Assembly (NCBI RefSeq): GCF_000768315.1
Contig: NZ_AQQX01000002.1
Location: 62,001-126,000 of the forward strand
Source: Pseudooceanicola atlanticus
Lineage (GTDB): Bacteria; Pseudomonadota; Alphaproteobacteria; Rhodobacterales; Rhodobacteraceae
DNA length: 64,000 nucleotides
Reading direction: 5' to 3'
Part shown: positions 62,725 to 64,000 of the stretch, piece after piece
Layout of the letters: every line of letters begins with the position of its first letter
Numbering within the stretch: the stretch's first letter is position 1
Position numbers and translations under genes: made by a program
The notes under the pieces: generated by a model
Told to the model about the DNA's origin: nothing
The model's database searches: none
Seen by the model: only the letters and a program-made list of their open reading frames with translations

Positions 62725-63231
62725 ATGCCCCATATGCTCGACGATTACACGGCCACGGCAGAGCAGTCGATCGACGCCATGAAAGCGGCGGCGCAGCAGG
62801 CGCGGCGCGACCATGCCGCTGCCGAACTGACCCGCCACATGCTGCTGACGATGCAGAAATTCCTGCATCTCGGCCGGGACGGTGCGGTGCAGGCCGTGGT
62901 CGAGGACTGGATGGGCGCCTGGCACCTGGACCCTGAAGCCTGGCCCGAAATCGCGACCGAGATGCGGGCGATGACCGGCGCTTTCTACGATTACTGCGCC
63001 GCGCCGTCGGATGAGACCGATCAGGCGCTGCGGCAATCCTGGCAGGCACTGAAGTCGGTGCATGACACGTCCGAACGCACGCTGGAGGACCAGATGGCCT
63101 GGCGGTCGGTCTGCGCCCATGGCTGGTGGGGCGATGTCAGCCCCGCCCCCGCAGGCTATCGCGATCACGACACGGCCCGCGCGACCGACCCGTTCTGGAC
63201 CAAGGGCTGCCCGCCCGAATGCCTGGGATGA
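62725..63231 (+). CDS. Hypothetical protein in the nucleoside hydrolase operon
   Basis: A 168-residue cytoplasmic protein that I do not recognise. It is mainly helical (YTATAEQSIDAMKAAAQQAR, MLLTMQKFLHLGRDGAVQA), with a C-terminal region containing CAHGWWGDVSPAP and CPPECLG whose Cys/His residues might bind metal. Its start codon begins the base after the nucleoside hydrolase stop, and the ABC permease follows 85 bases later, so it is almost surely cotranscribed and may help nucleoside use. Function unknown. Confidence 0.65.
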   Translation: MPHMLDDYTATAEQSIDAMKAAAQQARRDHAAAELTRHMLLTMQKFLHLGRDGAVQAVVEDWMGAWHLDPEAWPEIATEMRAMTGAFYDYCAAPSDETDQALRQSWQALKSVHDTSERTLEDQMAWRSVCAHGWWGDVSPAPAGYRDHDTARATDPFWTKGCPPECLG

Positions 63232-63315
63232 TCCGCCCGTCGCAACACGAAAGGGCCCGATACACAGAGGCCCGAGACGCACAGTCCCGTGCGGCAAGAA
63301 GAAGAGACGCATGAC

Positions 63316-64000
63316 ATGAGTACACGCAAGGTGATCGAGATGTACGGAACCGCGCTGGCCGGGCTGGGCCTGTTCGTGTTCCTGTCGATCTTTGCCAACA
63401 ACTTCCTGTCTTCGGCCAACCTCTTCAACGTGCTGAAACAGGTGAGTTTTCTGTCCATGCTGGCCTTCGGCTTCACCTTCGCGCTGATCACGTCCGAGCT
63501 CGACCTGGCCTTTGCCAATGTCTGCAGCCTGGCCGCGGTGGTCATCGGCTTTCTGATTTCGACCGACGTGGCCTGGCCCCTGGCCGTGGCCGCGGGCGTG
63601 GCAACGGGGTTCCTGGCCGGTCTGCTGAACGGATTGCTGGTCACGGTGGCCAAGGTGCCGTCGCTGATCTCGACGCTTGGAACGGCCTCCATCGCCAATG
63701 GCCTGGCTTTCATGATCACGGGCGGCGTGGCCTTTGTCGGCCGGTGGGATCCGAACTTCCTGTTCCTGGGCCGTGGCAAGCTGGGCCCGATCCCGGTCAT
63801 CATCCTGTTCACGCTGGTCCTGTTCCTGATCGTGCTGACGCTGTCGACCCAGACCCGTACCGGCGTCCACCTCCAGGCCACCGGCGAGAACGAAGAGGCC
63901 GCGCGCCGGTCGGGCATCGACACCCGCCGCGCCAAGATCATCGGGTTGGTCCTGTCAGGCCTCGCCGCCGGGATCACGGCCGTTTTTCTGGTCGCCAACC
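63316..64000 (+). CDS. ABC transporter permease, ribose/nucleoside type (3' truncated by the window)
   Basis: The frame starts at 63316 (ATGAGTACACGC) and is open to the end of the window, giving 228 residues of an RbsC-like inner-membrane permease: TM helices TALAGLGLFVFLSIFAN, SMLAFGFTFALITSELDLAF, and the family's conserved segment ISTLGTASIANGLAFMITGG and LQATGENEEAARRSGIDTRR. The last is the cytoplasmic EAA-like loop. Members import ribose, other sugars or nucleosides with an ATPase and a periplasmic binding protein, which should follow beyond the window. The adjacent nucleoside hydrolase favours a nucleoside or ribose substrate. Confidence 0.88.
   Translation, partial: MSTRKVIEMYGTALAGLGLFVFLSIFANNFLSSANLFNVLKQVSFLSMLAFGFTFALITSELDLAFANVCSLAAVVIGFLISTDVAWPLAVAAGVATGFLAGLLNGLLVTVAKVPSLISTLGTASIANGLAFMITGGVAFVGRWDPNFLFLGRGKLGPIPVIILFTLVLFLIVLTLSTQTRTGVHLQATGENEEAARRSGIDTRRAKIIGLVLSGLAAGITAVFLVAN

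Overview
The window is about 64 kb of GC-rich, densely coding alphaproteobacterial chromosome. It most likely comes from the Roseobacter group of the Rhodobacterales. Supporting evidence is two exact alphaproteobacterial LexA boxes (GTTC-N7-GTTC), alphaproteobacterial gene blocks (infA-maf-rng-yacG with hisD-UPF0262-LMW phosphatase, gor-hflK-hflC-DUF2065-degP, ftsY-yciB), and dispersed intergenic repeats carrying the 'GGAGTATTTCCGGCAAGATGAA' type of element. There is no rRNA, prophage, transposase or CRISPR array; one tRNA (Cys, GCA) is present. The window cuts a flavin monooxygenase at its left end and an ABC permease at its right end.

Layout, left to right. 1-6.5 kb: end of a flavin-containing monooxygenase, then a leftward block infA, maf, RNase G/E, yacG, hisD, UPF0262, LMW phosphatase, NTF2-like protein, GNAT. 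6.8-11.7 kb: a regulator-adaptor-RND efflux operon with a clear palindromic operator. 12.1-16 kb: leftward ftsY, EamA transporter, yciB, nitrilase-family hydrolase, closed by a strong terminator. 16.3-17.8 kb: an AlkB-type alkane hydroxylase and a secreted protein. 17.9-24.7 kb: divergent xseA/purD separated by a repeat cluster, a ferredoxin, an SOS-controlled fragment resembling the C-terminus of DnaE2, and a peptidoglycan-binding lipoprotein. 24.7-31.6 kb: leftward rpiA, gor, hflK, hflC, DUF2065, degP. 31.9-40.2 kb: sdaA, a secreted Ala/Asp-rich protein, an EamA transporter overlapping thiamine diphosphokinase, a 980-residue extremely acidic protein, and a secreted protein. 40.3-49.3 kb: enoyl-CoA hydratase family, two PLP aminotransferases, a phosphatase coupled to an MsbA-like ABC exporter, a glycosyltransferase, YgfZ, and a fructosamine-kinase-like protein. 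49.5-52.2 kb: an SOS cassette of a radical-SAM DNA-repair protein plus UdgX. 52.4-58.6 kb: efp, a DUF6280-type small protein, cobQ, a PopZ-like acidic protein, tolC, pcm. 58.9-64 kb: a VWA protein with five 86-residue repeats, tRNA-Cys, and a MarR-controlled nucleoside hydrolase/ABC uptake operon.

Main themes. Two SOS promoters share the same arrangement: the LexA box covers the -10 element and the start codon sits at or next to the predicted transcription start. One drives radical SAM-UdgX; the other drives only a DnaE2-like OB-fold tail, which looks like the remains of an imuAB-dnaE2 cassette or a domesticated domain. Two MarR-type regulators each have a perfect 9-bp inverted repeat placed over their own promoter. 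Membrane-quality and redox genes (degP, hflKC, gor) cluster, as do envelope functions (tolC, pcm, PopZ-like). Functions are assigned by reading the translated sequences against known family motifs; no database search was run.
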